NCBI GenBank assembly: GCA_013995675.1
Contig: VWRR01000014.1
Coordinates: 186,001-250,000 of the forward strand
Length of the DNA stretch: 64,000 nucleotides
DNA from: Cyanidiococcus yangmingshanensis
Taxonomy: Eukaryota; Rhodophyta; Bangiophyceae; Cyanidiales; Cyanidiaceae
Reading direction: 5' to 3'
Part shown: piece after piece, positions 24,206 to 34,466 of the stretch
How the letters are laid out: the number at the start of each line of letters is the position of its first letter
How positions within the stretch are numbered: the stretch's first letter is position 1
The notes under the pieces: model-generated
The model's input: the letters and a program-made list of their open reading frames with translations, nothing else
Database searches by the model: none
Told to the model about the DNA's origin: nothing
Position numbers and translations under genes: made by a program

Positions 24206-25623
24206 CACAATTCTTTCGGATCCGTGATACTTATCCTGATCTCTAAACGTACTCGAAAAACGATTGTCGTACTGGGTTGAGAGCGGCTTTCAAGTTTCCA
24301 GCACGACTTTCCAACGCAGCGTCGTTCGCACTCAAAAGGTTTGCTGCAGAGGGGCGAACGAAAACATCCCCGCGGCTCTGTCGACGATAAATTCGGTACA
24401 AGGCTGGACACTGGATGGATCATACTTTTAGAGACAAGATGGACAATATACGTCATGGCTTCTGGTGGCACGACGCGGCTGCCCGAGTGCGCAAGACGCC
24501 CCGCAAGAAAACCATAGAGTGGGCCTTAGCTTGCAGCACCCATGATCGTGTCGAGATTGTTTCATTCATAGCGTGTATGCGTATCCAAGTCGCACGACCT
24601 GCTGCATCGGCTTGACGAGGTCGCTGCGTCGCCTTGCTCTACAAGAGCAAGCGATTTCTGATGAATGGCCATGGGATTAGGGTTGCGCTTGGGTGTTCTC
24701 TGGTTTTCGATACGCGAGGATGGTGGGAAACCCGATGCTGTCAAGCGGTGAGCATGCATATTTCCGTGCCGGAGGTCATTGTAACGAGGACAAGATCAGT
24801 GTGAAATCGGATCCCGGCCGCAGATGCGACATGGAAAGCACGGAGCTGTTTGGGTGATAGATTCAGTAGACAACAGATCAAGGCTCATGGGGGTACCTTA
24901 AACAAGTGCGTTTAGGTTGGCGAGCGGAGCATCCAGTCATCGAGATCCCATGCTCTGCTTATCCACCGACCGTGGTATCCATTGGCGCGCATATCGCATC
25001 ACGCCGAGAACTAGTTTTCCATGGACGCTGTTTCATCGCGTGAGAAAGGATACAGATTCTTATTTCCAGAGGAGTTTTTAACACGAACTGTGAGAGAATC
25101 AAGTCTGTATCCCAGTAAAAACTGAACAGATGACATGTTCGGAATGCTTCGCACTCACTTGTTGATCAAGGAGCACAAACATGGTACGCTGGTGTTCAGC
25201 AAGTGGTCTCCATCGCATGGCGTTTCTGCACATCATCGCCTCGGACTGCGCAAGCATCCCCCAGACACTAGATAAAAACCTCTGCAGCCGTCACGAATAC
25301 AAGGACCGAGCCGTGAAGATATCGACTTGTTCCAAAATGACTTGAAATAGAGCACAGAAGAATCCACAAACTCTGGCAATCGAGTTGCTCGCCACGGCCT
25401 CCATGCACGACTAAAAAAGCGGCCACACAAATTTTGATCTGCGTTGTTCTGCTATGACGGCAGACTGAGGCAGACCACGGAGCGTGGCATCCCAGCTCAT
25501 CAGGGAGTGATCGCCTCAGGAGGCGCGCAGCCCCCAGTCGAGACCAGGACAAATCCTGAAATCAGCAACCCGTTGCTTCTCTCTCTCGTTTCGTTTCAAT
25601 CAAGAGACCTCAACCGTGAAAAG
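24206..25623. other. Divergent intergenic region upstream of eIF3c
   Basis: 1.4 kb, less GC-rich than its surroundings. Only short overlapping open frames are present (the longest on the plus strand about 66 codons near 24415). No RNA gene or repeat was recognised. Confidence 0.35.
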
Positions 25624-26328
25624 ATGTCCCGTGCATTCCCTTGGTCCAGCCGCGTATCGCCCAGTCCCAAGACAACGCACTCCGCAGAGACATCACATCG
25701 CTCACGATGTTGCGCTGCAGACGCACATGCTGCTTGTGTAGGCTCGAGCGCTGGCAGAACGCACTCAGCCGGTTTCGGTCCACGACCGGGTACCGGGTTC
25801 GAGACTACCGCCAGCGCCATGCTCATCCAGACACCGAATATTGGCCAGCACCCAGACGCACCGCAACAAAGCACGGGCATTCGATTGGGCCACGTGATGG
25901 TCCGTCGCGCAACGAGCGTACGCGTGCCGCTAGCGAATCCGATTCCCACCGATCATGTCGGATTCGAACGCGCGAATTTCGCGGGGACAGCGCGGAATCG
26001 AAACGGTGCGCCATGGACAGGGCGAGTCTCTGGGGCGCGCGACGGACAGGACCGCAGGCGTCGCTGTCCGGCGTGTCCCAGATCGTTCGGCCGAGTGAGC
26101 AGGCGTCCAGAGCGATCCCGAAGAGACGCGCCGACCAGCTCGCCACGCAAGGCGCATCGGCCACAGGTGCATCGTGTCCCGTCGTCGTCGTCATGGACGC
26201 GACGCCAGTGCGGTCGAGGGCCGGCGCGCGCGCCTCGGCCGCGGCCGGATTCCTCGGGGGCGAAAATATCTTCGAGGGCTTTCAGGCGAAACGTTCACGG
26301 CGAGCATAACGGGACTTGTTGTTGTTGA
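25624..26328 (+). CDS. Uncertain ORF directly upstream of, and in frame with, the B-box gene
   Basis: A 234-codon ATG-started frame (MSRAFPWSSRVSPSPKTTHS...) ends at a TGA 57 bp before the B-box start codon. The two are in the same frame, with no further stop between them. It is rich in Ser, Arg, Pro and Thr and has no recognised domain. Other frames on both strands are also open here, so chance is possible. Alternatives are a 5' leader, a short upstream gene, or an N-terminal extension of the B-box protein separated by a sequence error. Confidence 0.25.
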   Translation: MSRAFPWSSRVSPSPKTTHSAETSHRSRCCAADAHAACVGSSAGRTHSAGFGPRPGTGFETTASAMLIQTPNIGQHPDAPQQSTGIRLGHVMVRRATSVRVPLANPIPTDHVGFERANFAGTARNRNGAPWTGRVSGARDGQDRRRRCPACPRSFGRVSRRPERSRRDAPTSSPRKAHRPQVHRVPSSSSWTRRQCGRGPARAPRPRPDSSGAKISSRAFRRNVHGEHNGTCCC

Positions 26329-26385
26329 GAAGTGTTGCTGCGGAGCGCTGGTTCTTCGGCCTGGCTCATCAGAAGAACTGTTGAG

Positions 26386-29300
26386 ATGCCGAAGCTCCAT
26401 CGAGTGCGCGCAGCGTGCACACTGTGCAAGACGAGAGAAGCGGTTGTTTACTGCTGTACGCATGGTTGTGCGTTTTGTTCCGCATGTGATCGCAAAGAGC
26501 ACAAGGCGGTTGGTCCGTTGGACACGCGAGGGTTTGACTCTGGACGACTTGGATGGGTGCGACCAAGTGTGGAGCCTAACGTGAGGGACACGGTGTCTGC
26601 CGCGGACGTGAAGGTGACCACTGGGGCGACAGCAGCAGCAGCAACTGATGCAGGTCGACGTCAAGGGAGCAGACGCCCGCCAGGTCGAGCTGGTAACTTG
26701 ACACGCAAGCATTTGCGAGTCGAGAGCTCAGCCCCAGGAGAGACGGCTGTCACGAAACACAGTACTGAAGACGTGTCAGGAAGAGATCCATTACGGGGAA
26801 CGGGTGTAGGAACGGTAGAGCGCACGGATGCTGAAGCGCTTGGAACAGGGGGCGCTCTTGACAGCAGCGGTGACGATAGCAACCGAATAGATGCGGGAGC
26901 GATTCTTTCCGTCATTGTTCCGGCAATAGGAATGTCGACGACGTCTTTGAAAGCTTCTGAGGCAATGGCGGAACAGGGTGCGGCGACCGCGAGAGCATGC
27001 GATCGGTGTGAAAGCGGACCCCCCCATAGGTCTGGGTACGATGGACCTGCCGTCGACACGCACTGGGCAAATCAAGTGTACATTTCCAGCTCAGGATCGT
27101 CTTCGATGTCAGGATCTGGAGAGCTTGGAGAAAAGACCAGCGACATGCGTGAAGGTGCGCCTTCACTGGAGACACCACCAGAGGAAGGACAGTCCTGCTC
27201 GAACTCCTCTTCATCGCGTGATGGACCGGGAATCACCGGGAGTTCGTCGGATCTGCGACCCAGCGGTGTATTACAGCCGAGAGCTCATGAGAATCGCTCT
27301 CATGTTCGACATCCGATTGTAGGGCCCGCTGTGCTACTCCTTTGCGACGCATGTGGCGCAATGCCTGCAGTTGTGTATTGTACGGGTCAAACATGTTGTT
27401 ATTGTGAGCGTTGCGCAAAACGGGCGCATTCAGCAGAGGTTGCTCAAGCGGTGCAACAAGATATGTTAACGGATTGGCGAGCGCGCACTGCTGAAACCGT
27501 TCAAGCAGGCTTCGCCGAAAAGAAAGCTGCCGGTGATGGAAATGCTGATGCGGTGTACCCGTCGAATCGCAGCCGATGTGGCGACTCTGGGGATAGCGGC
27601 AGCGGTGAACGCGATCCCACCAGCGAATCGCCCAGCGGTGGCGACCAGGGAACATCCAATTCTGGCAACGGCGGCAGCGGTGATCCAACCTCGTCGTCGC
27701 CTGTTGAAACCGCCTCTGCTGTGGATCAAAATACCGTGCAATCGACGAAAATTAATGTGGGGACGGCCCATCGAGGCTCCACGTCCCTGCCGGGGCGCAA
27801 CCTACCCAGGTCAGTCGCGATGATGATGCTACTTGCCTGCTCCGGTGAGCAGCGCTCGAGTGGCTCGGAGGACATCTCGGCGGAAGGTGGCGAATTTGCA
27901 TCAGCCGAAAGCGTCAGCGAGGATGCAGATCTGGAGAGCACGAGTTTCGGACACGAGAGTGCCCGATCTGGTGAGTTCCGAGAGGAGCGCAGCGTTTATC
28001 CGGCACCGACAGGATCGGGCGCCAACGCCAAGTGGACAACAGCGCTTTCCGATGAGGACTTGGTCGCAGCGGCGGAGAAAGCAGTGCGAGAGCTCGCTTC
28101 AGCGAATGGCAACGGCTCTCGCAGTGCCGACAGCAGGCATGCGAGCAGCAACGATCTGCCGTCAACTGCGGAGCCGCCCCCTGGAGCTAGTTGTATGGTG
28201 GGTATGGCCGCGGCCCAACAGGCCGCACCGTCGAGTGCAGCCACTGCGCCGAGGACTTCATCCCTCCATCTCGAGTTGCCTCTGTGTTGCATCGACATCA
28301 CCGCCACAGACACGCGCACGGCCATCGCCGTGGCCAAAAACAAACCCCTCATGATTGCACAGCGTCCGCGATTGAGTTTTCCGCCCGCCCGAAATGCACC
28401 GCAGCCCCTCAAAATGAACTCAACGCAAGATGTATCCCTGAATGAAGGCGTGGCCACCGGCGATGCGGCAACGTCCGCACGACCTCTTGGCGTTCATGCC
28501 CCAGCGTCACCTCTCCGAGCGAGAAGAAGACGTACGGCTTCTGAGAAGGACAACCGTGCGGCGTCCACGGATCAGGCTGCTGTCAAACCGGCGCGCGTTT
28601 CGCGCGTCTCAAACACGCGTGGGCAAGCAATACCGCAGCGAGCTGTCAGGAGAGGCAACACTCTTGCACAGGCCGAGGCAGCACTCGTCGCCCGCGCATC
28701 CACGTCATCACAACAGACTGCCAATCGACATCGAGAAGCGATATGTGTGACCGAAGACGCCCCGCGAAACACGCCGCCTCCCCGAACACATCCAAAACTG
28801 AGCAGCCATTGGCACCCGGCTGCGACGAGCGCACCACCAGCAACAGGAACGACGACGACGCGCACGGCGACCTACCCGGCTCCCTGGTTCGAGCCAGAGG
28901 CCCTGCAAGCGCCCTCGCTGTCCAAACCAATTTCTGGAATCAACTTGACTTGCTGGTCAAAAACACCGAATCAACCGAGTTTGGCGGATTTCGTAGAAGC
29001 GCCACTCGAACGGAGACGGATCATGCATGCATGCGCGCCACTGGCTGGATCAGCGGCGCCATCCGCCACCATGCACGCATCGGAGCATCAGCCCGCGATG
29101 GACACGCATCCCGGCGTGGCGATGCATGCAGTCCTGGATGCTTCGTTCGGCGACGGAGATCGGCTGTGGGATTCCCGCATGGACGTTGGCACCGCTGGTT
29201 GTGGCGCGAAGGCGAGCCCGACGCATGGCGCTGGGATCGCGACCGTGGCTCCGCCTGCAGATGCAGGGCGAGTGACGAGTGCTGCTGCTGCTGCTGCTTC

Positions 29301-30132
29301 ATCGGTGTTGTTGCCAGGACAGGGTTCAGTGACCACTGAACCTCAGCAAGGTATTGCGCCAGCTGCGATGCCATCGGCGGCATCAGTGGCGTGGATGCAT
29401 GCTGCACCATCTCAGCAAGCGCGTTGTCCCACTGTGTCTGGTTTGTCGCGACGACGGGCCGAGTCTGCGCGTGCCAAAGTTGATCGTTGGCTCCTTGGTA
29501 CTGCGGGCCAAAGCGCACCGCGTCGTACACCGTCGCCGGCACGTCAACAAGAGTCGCCTCATGCAGACTCGAATGCAATCGCTAGGGCGGAAGCTGAACC
29601 GCAAGTGGTGCTTGGGACGAAAACCATTGGGCAGCGCGTTGCCGATGTTGATATTGGTCAAGACGAGCTCGTTCGGGGCGTGTGCGCACCTGGGCACAGT
29701 GCAGCAACCGTGCGTCTCTCGTCGCATCGTGGCGACGCTTCCGTCGATGAATTTGGACCTGGGGTTCTCGCAGCGGCCTCGGAACTGCCAGCTCATGATC
29801 TCAGCAAATACGCGACGCCTTTGCCTCATGGCTTGGTGTCGCGGAGTACGCCGTCTAGTGGCAGTGGTGCGGGTGACACCTCCAGCACCGGTGGTGACTT
29901 GGAGCCGTCGCCGCTGGCTGCGGCTCGCACGCTACGCGCCGGAGAAACTGCTGGTGAGTTTGGCCGTGCGCATGTCTCGCGAAAGCATCACAAGTCGTCT
30001 CGGCGGATATGGCGACATATGACCGCGGCCTGGTCGGATGAGGTCAAGTCGGCGGCCCAGCGAAGGCACGAGCCTGCACTGCCGAGCGATGCAGATCATA
30101 ACGATGTGATGCTTGACGAAGCGCAAGAATAG
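26386..30132 (+). CDS. Large double B-box zinc-finger protein (BBX type, no CCT domain)
   Basis: 1248 residues in one intact frame. B-box 1 occupies residues 11-39 (CTLCKTREAVVYCCTHG then CAFCSACDRKEH). B-box 2 starts at residue 320 (CDACGAMPAVVYCTGQ then CYCERCAKRAH). Both have the plant BBX spacing of Cys/His ligands. In plants tandem B-boxes of this kind mediate protein-protein contacts of transcriptional regulators in light and clock responses. Here the boxes are about 280 residues apart instead of adjacent, and more than 900 residues of Ser/Ala/Thr/Pro low-complexity sequence follow, with a poly-Ala run near residue 970. No CCT domain is seen at the C-terminus. The ATG at 26386 is chosen because it is the first in frame and places C11 as in BBX proteins. 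The role is inferred as transcriptional regulation. Confidence 0.85.
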   Translation: MPKLHRVRAACTLCKTREAVVYCCTHGCAFCSACDRKEHKAVGPLDTRGFDSGRLGWVRPSVEPNVRDTVSAADVKVTTGATAAAATDAGRRQGSRRPPGRAGNLTRKHLRVESSAPGETAVTKHSTEDVSGRDPLRGTGVGTVERTDAEALGTGGALDSSGDDSNRIDAGAILSVIVPAIGMSTTSLKASEAMAEQGAATARACDRCESGPPHRSGYDGPAVDTHWANQVYISSSGSSSMSGSGELGEKTSDMREGAPSLETPPEEGQSCSNSSSSRDGPGITGSSSDLRPSGVLQPRAHENRSHVRHPIVGPAVLLLCDACGAMPAVVYCTGQTCCYCERCAKRAHSAEVAQAVQQDMLTDWRARTAETVQAGFAEKKAAGDGNADAVYPSNRSRCGDSGDSGSGERDPTSESPSGGDQGTSNSGNGGSGDPTSSSPVETASAVDQNTVQSTKINVGTAHRGSTSLPGRNLPRSVAMMMLLACSGEQRSSGSEDISAEGGEFASAESVSEDADLESTSFGHESARSGEFREERSVYPAPTGSGANAKWTTALSDEDLVAAAEKAVRELASANGNGSRSADSRHASSNDLPSTAEPPPGASCMVGMAAAQQAAPSSAATAPRTSSLHLELPLCCIDITATDTRTAIAVAKNKPLMIAQRPRLSFPPARNAPQPLKMNSTQDVSLNEGVATGDAATSARPLGVHAPASPLRARRRRTASEKDNRAASTDQAAVKPARVSRVSNTRGQAIPQRAVRRGNTLAQAEAALVARASTSSQQTANRHREAICVTEDAPRNTPPPRTHPKLSSHWHPAATSAPPATGTTTTRTATYPAPWFEPEALQAPSLSKPISGINLTCWSKTPNQPSLADFVEAPLERRRIMHACAPLAGSAAPSATMHASEHQPAMDTHPGVAMHAVLDASFGDGDRLWDSRMDVGTAGCGAKASPTHGAGIATVAPPADAGRVTSAAAAAASSVLLPGQGSVTTEPQQGIAPAAMPSAASVAWMHAAPSQQARCPTVSGLSRRRAESARAKVDRWLLGTAGQSAPRRTPSPARQQESPHADSNAIARAEAEPQVVLGTKTIGQRVADVDIGQDELVRGVCAPGHSAATVRLSSHRGDASVDEFGPGVLAAASELPAHDLSKYATPLPHGLVSRSTPSSGSGAGDTSSTGGDLEPSPLAAARTLRAGETAGEFGRAHVSRKHHKSSRRIWRHMTAAWSDEVKSAAQRRHEPALPSDADHNDVMLDEAQE

Positions 30133-31215
30133 CTACTTTGTCTTTCAATGAATGAATCGAAATCTGATAGGACCCTATTTTCTGTAATTTGCAGGGGAAT
30201 GTAAAATATATGCTTCTCTCTAAGTAGTGCTTGTTTATCGTCTAGATGATCTCGGGGCGCTCCAAGTTGTCGCAGAGTCAGTTTGGTGCCGACAGGGCAC
30301 CCATTGAGACGATTCATTCAGAGCGGATAGGCAAGTATGCATACCCACCTACATACATACATACGGACAGACAGACTCGAGCGTTATAGAGCCTTTCTAC
30401 AGCTCCGTGAGCAATTTCATACCGGCCTCATGAACGGTGCTACTACTCCACACAGCCACCAGGCAGCGGTGTCTTTCCCCTTCCGGTGCAGCGAAAGGAA
30501 AGTTAGTGATGAAACGTCCAAGAAGAACGTGACGTGTGGCGAATCGAGTCGACATGGTTCGCCTTCGTGACCACTCGACTTTTCGAGCGGACGATGGTCC
30601 GTGTACTGAAACTGGCTTGTGGGGCGTCAGAGAGCCTTGATCGCCAGACTGCATTTTTGTCTATTCGTCAAGGGTGACTGGACTGCGTCGATTTTGTTGT
30701 TTGACAAGGCAGGCATTCTCTGGAAGACGCTTGGCAAGCCGGGCTTCAGACGAGAAATAACTCGACAGGCCGTTCCTGGATCATGGTTGTGTCGGCAGCC
30801 CGACGAGGACTGTGGGGAGGAGGAGCGCTATACGTCCGCCCGACCCAGATGACGTACCTGGTTTTGACAAGTTCCACGCAACGGTTAGAAAGAAAAAGGT
30901 TTCTGCCAAGTGACCACTCTAATTGTCTGGGTGGGACCCCTCCAAATACTTGGATGCGTAATCGTCACGTTTCAGTACGTTACCAGGGCTCTGAGGTGAC
31001 CACTGCGAGCACACATCGGAAATCCAGAACGATATCTATATCGTATTGGTTGGACGCTGATCCTGGTTCGTTCTCGAAGAGATGAGGTGAGAGATCGCCA
31101 GCTTTGGAATGCACTTGCTCAAGCGAAGACCCGTAAACCAGCGTACTCGACCATCCAAGTGAACTTCTTAGAAACTGGGTCTATAATCGAGTTCGCTTTT
31201 CGCGGAAGAGGCGCT
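30133..31215. other. 3' flank of the B-box gene
   Basis: 1.1 kb with no recognised gene apart from a short tetranucleotide tract near 30350. Small open frames on both strands lack similarity. Confidence 0.35.
30347..30376. repeat. Tetranucleotide microsatellite (ACAT/CAGA tracts)
   Basis: About 3.5 units of ACAT at 30351-30364 followed by a short GACA tract. It is too short to be more than a simple repeat. Confidence 0.7.
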
Positions 31216-31736
31216 TCACAGCCATTCCATTGCGTCGAGTGAGGTCAGCAGACCCGATTCCGTGAGCGGACTAGGTCGCTCATCAAGACCATGTACGTCC
31301 AGCATCTGAATGACAAGCGTCATCGGTTGGGCAACGTCCGACTGCATGATGGATAGAGCCTTGGCGATTCGGTCCAGAGAACCCCACTGGAGAACGATCG
31401 ATTTGGACCAGACTCGAAAACGTAAGGGCGTGTTCGGACCAGTGTGTGCGGACGCTGAGTCTTCCCCACTGTTCCGGGAGGTGCAGGAGCACGCCCTTGT
31501 GCATTGTATCGGCCCGAGGGTCACCAAATCATCAAACGCGGTATTTGTGCAAGAGGTCCGGACAAGGTTCGCGTTCCGCACGATTCACTGGTTTGACGTT
31601 ATGCTGGAAGAAAAGGTCCAATCACTGGACTGAAACCATTCATCATGACCTGCATGGCCGACCATGGGGCATGGTCACGCCAGCGATGTAGTCGTTAGTG
31701 ATGCCTTCATCAACCGTAACGATAGGGGAAGCTCAT
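31216..31736 (-). CDS. Candidate unrecognised gene in several frames
   Basis: No single long ORF, but successive minus-strand pieces have protein-like composition and can be read from the ATG at 31736. The first contains MSFPYRYG and then ITNDYIAGVTMPHGRPC; the second HDEWFQSSDWTFSSS; the third MHKGVLLHLPEQWGRLSV; the last, ending at the stop at 31216, contains SIVLQWGSLDRIAKALSIMQ and PMTLVIQMLDVHGL. The early joins need one surplus base each, as in the verified broken genes nearby; one in-frame TGA remains. I do not recognise the family, so this is an inference from composition only. Confidence 0.35.
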
Positions 31737-32034
31737 TTCCGGAACAAGGATATGCGGCGAGTACATAGATGCGAACGGAGGCTGAGCGGGGACATGATTC
31801 ATCTCCGGGTGGTCTGATCAAATGATCGAGTCAGCATCGAACGATTCAGGACAGGGTTGCTCTTCAGCGAATCGCTAGCCGATTGAGGGTTCGCGAAGCG
31901 TCGTTGGCTCTCTTTATGACAGGGCGCAACATGCTGATCAATCCGTCGTCCTGTAAAAGAATGTTGCCCCAAGCTCTGTACAGGGCCGTGGATCATGAGT
32001 CGTGGCCGTGATATTGTGACGAATTCCAGGCCCG

Positions 32035-33142
32035 TCACGGTATCATGGCCTCATTTTCCGGTCCAGGTGGTAAGTTTTCATCCGTGCCAGTCGATGTATC
32101 GGAAACCATCACATCTTCTGGTAACTGCATGGTGTCTTGGTGGTCTCGCAAAATTCGATTGTAGTTCCGCGCCGCCAGCTCTCCTGCGTTCAGGGCAGGG
32201 ACCGCTCGAGGCGGTGCGACTGCTAGCGTCGCACTCGCGTACTGGGGCCGCACGTCATCGAAGAACGGATGGCGGAGCGCTTCAGCTGCGGTGATTCGGC
32301 GACTCGGGTCCAGCCGAAGCATCTCGGAGAGCAACGCACATCCCGTCTCCCCGAGATCGGGCAGAATCTGAATCAGGGGACGCGCCTTCCATTGGGGAAA
32401 ATCATGCCAATCGCGGAGCTCTACCACTGACGGCCATGTTTGCTCATCGGGCGTTCCAAGGACTCTAAATATCGCGAAAAGCTGCTCGATCTCGCTTTCA
32501 CCACAAAAGAGAGAGCGGACCGCGGATCATCTCCGCCAAAATGCATCCGACACTCCAGACATCGACTGGCGTCGAGTAGCATCGCGTCCCTAGCAAAATC
32601 TCTGGGGCGCGATACCACAGGGTTACAACCTCATGCGTGTACTTCCCAACCGGTATACAGAACGCTCGCCCTAGGCCAAAGTCTGCCAGCTTCACGGTAC
32701 GATCCTGATTGGTCACTAAAATATTCTGCGGTTTTAAATCTCGATGCATGACGCCACGCAAGTGACAGAAATGCAAGCCGAGTAACAATTGGTAGGCGAA
32801 GCACTTGGCCTGCTTCAGCGGAAGACCCTTGCCACGACCTCGATGCCGGTTCATGTACTGCTTCAGGTCACCTTCAGCGTATTCGAACACGAGGTACAGA
32901 AGCGGCCGCCTGCCCCGACTCTCCGCGTGAATAACATCAATCAGTTTCACAATATTCTCGCAGTCGGAAAGCGCCCGAAGTATGCTCACTTCTCGTAGCG
33001 TTGTCGCTGGGATCCCCTCATCATCGTTAGAGAGTGTCGTCTTCTTTAGCGCCACGAGTCGGTTCGTCTGCAGATCTAGCGCCTTGTACACCGTGCCATA
33101 CGTGCCCTGACCTAGAACCTCCAATCTTCGAAAGCGCTCCAT
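32035..33142 (-). CDS. Cyclin-dependent kinase, plant CDKB type
   Basis: About 368 residues. Mitotic-type Ser/Thr kinase activated by a cyclin. Seen in order: P-loop [10 protein letters not shown], catalytic lysine in VALKKT, cyclin-binding helix [14 protein letters not shown], catalytic [18 protein letters not shown], and the T-loop [18 protein letters not shown]. The PATTLRE helix is close to PPTTLRE of plant CDKB2 and unlike the PSTAIRE of CDKA. The C-lobe has [11 protein letters not shown], also CDKB-like. A C-terminal tail of about 50 residues after [10 protein letters not shown] is lineage-specific. One surplus base lies in the CT-rich run near 32510; conserved residues continue on both sides. 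The start is the ATG at 33142; an in-frame GTG lies five codons upstream. Confidence 0.92.
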
Positions 33143-34002
33143 AGAGAGCCAAAACACCCAAATACCTAGTCAGCACAGTATACGTGTTCCAGAGCTTGCG
33201 ATATTCACGAAATGGACCAGTTCACGCGTATGCTTGCCGACGCCAGACGCCCTCAACAAGACTCGGGCACGATGCGTCGTCAAACGACTGTTGCTCGCCA
33301 ACCTGCACGCGCGCACGCATTGGCTGCCGCAACGGCGCCGCGTTTGAATTGCGCCGCGCTGTCGCGATGGCGGCCTCGTGCGTGGGTTGGCGTCATTCGC
33401 TGGAACACGCACCCGGCGCCGTGGCGCATGGATGCGAATTCGCATCGGCGACGGCGCATGCATGGGCTGCTGTCGCTGCATTCTTGGATGCCTCGATAAG
33501 CTGTGGGTATTCGGATCCACAGAGCGTGTTCAAGACAGAAACTCGACTCCTATCGAGTACTTGATATGTCAACTGCATGGCAGGTTCAATCGGGATTCAA
33601 AAAAGTTAATGCATGCATCGCTCAGGGCAGATTCTTTGCTTTATCGCGCCGGCTGTTCAGGCACGATATGCTGCATGCCGGAGGGCTTGGTCGAGTTCCC
33701 TACAGCGTCGACGAGCGAGCGGATTCGGAACACAGGGTCACGTGCCAGGTGCAGATACTTTTTGGGATTCGGGGCGAGTTCATGGTGTATATGGCCCCTG
33801 CTCGAGCTTGCATACGCGTGCCGCGGGGCTCCATGGTTTGTGAGGAACACCTCGATGCGCGCTCATCTCGACATGGATGTGTCTGGCCAGACTTTGGGAG
33901 AGGACGTCTCTGCTCGATGATTTGCAGCTCGTAGCGTCTATCTGGCGACCGCTGTGACTTTGTCACTCTATTCGAGTCCGGATTCGACTCGGATCAATAG
34001 AA
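33143..34002. other. 5' flank of CDKB, CpG-rich
   Basis: The first 350 bp are very GC-rich with repeated GCGCC, CGCATG and one TGCATGC palindrome near 33457; it probably holds the CDKB promoter. Open frames further on (for example 33503-33934, plus strand) are unrecognised. Confidence 0.35.
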
Positions 34003-34313
34003 TCAGGGGTCTCGAGCCGTCAAGCACGGGTCAGGCACGGAAAGAATTTCTCCGTTTTCATCGGTGAGGCGCGAAAATATCAAGTCTATATCGTCGGCGG
34101 GTCTGGAAAGATAGCATCGTTCGAAGCCGAGGCTTCTTTGATGTCGAGCTCCCTCCCGTCGCCTTCGTGTCCGAGGTGGCCACGACGCCAGCGAGGGATC
34201 TGGCCTGCCGGGCGCAATCGCCAACGAAACGGAAATTCACGGCCATCCGCTGGCCGCCCTGCAACTACTCCAGATTCTTCTACGTTGTGTTCAAAGCTAC
34301 GAAACGCGCTCAT
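34003..34313 (-). CDS. Candidate small unrecognised gene in three frames
   Basis: Three minus-strand open pieces follow each other with +1 steps. The first starts with the ATG at 34313 (MSAFRSFEHNVEESGVV). The second contains CARQARSLAGVVATSDTKA. The third, ending at the stop at 34003, contains CYLSRPADDIDLIFSRLTDE. The last piece is the most protein-like. If real, its start would lie only 9 bp from the oppositely oriented 47-residue gene, which is awkward, so a later start is possible. The family is not recognised. Confidence 0.25.
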
Positions 34314-34322
34314 CGATAAGCG

Positions 34323-34466
34323 ATGTGTTTCCTAGCAAAGTGCCAGAACTGCAAGAAGTATACCTGGAGGGGCTGTGGGAACCACATTCAGAGTGTGAAA
34401 CAGCAGGCTGAGCGTGAGGGCAAACCCTGGTGTGAGTGCACTCCCGAGCAACGTCGCCCTGGTTGA
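34323..34466 (+). CDS. 47-residue cysteine-rich protein of the MCF-C-x2-C-GCG-H family
   Basis: ATG-TGT-TTC opens a 47-codon frame ending in TGA. The product begins MCFLAKCQNCKKYTWRGCGN, continues HIQSV and ends with WCECTPEQRRPG. I know this pattern (MCF, C-x2-C, K-x-TW-x-GCG-x-H, then W/C-x-C) from small conserved proteins of plants and fungi. The cysteines and the histidine suggest a zinc site; the function is not established to my knowledge. It is below the usual ORF length cut-offs and easy to miss. Confidence 0.72.
   Translation: MCFLAKCQNCKKYTWRGCGNHIQSVKQQAEREGKPWCECTPEQRRPG

Noticed and set aside
25641-26309. A 222-codon plus-strand frame upstream of the B-box gene
   Set aside because: It is arginine/serine-rich, overlaps other equally open frames on both strands and lacks an ATG-defined conserved start; typical of GC-rich non-coding DNA.
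33960-34000. Small inverted repeat (CGAGTC ... GACTCG)
   Set aside because: The stem is only six base pairs and is not followed by a T-run or linked to a gene end; it is expected by chance.
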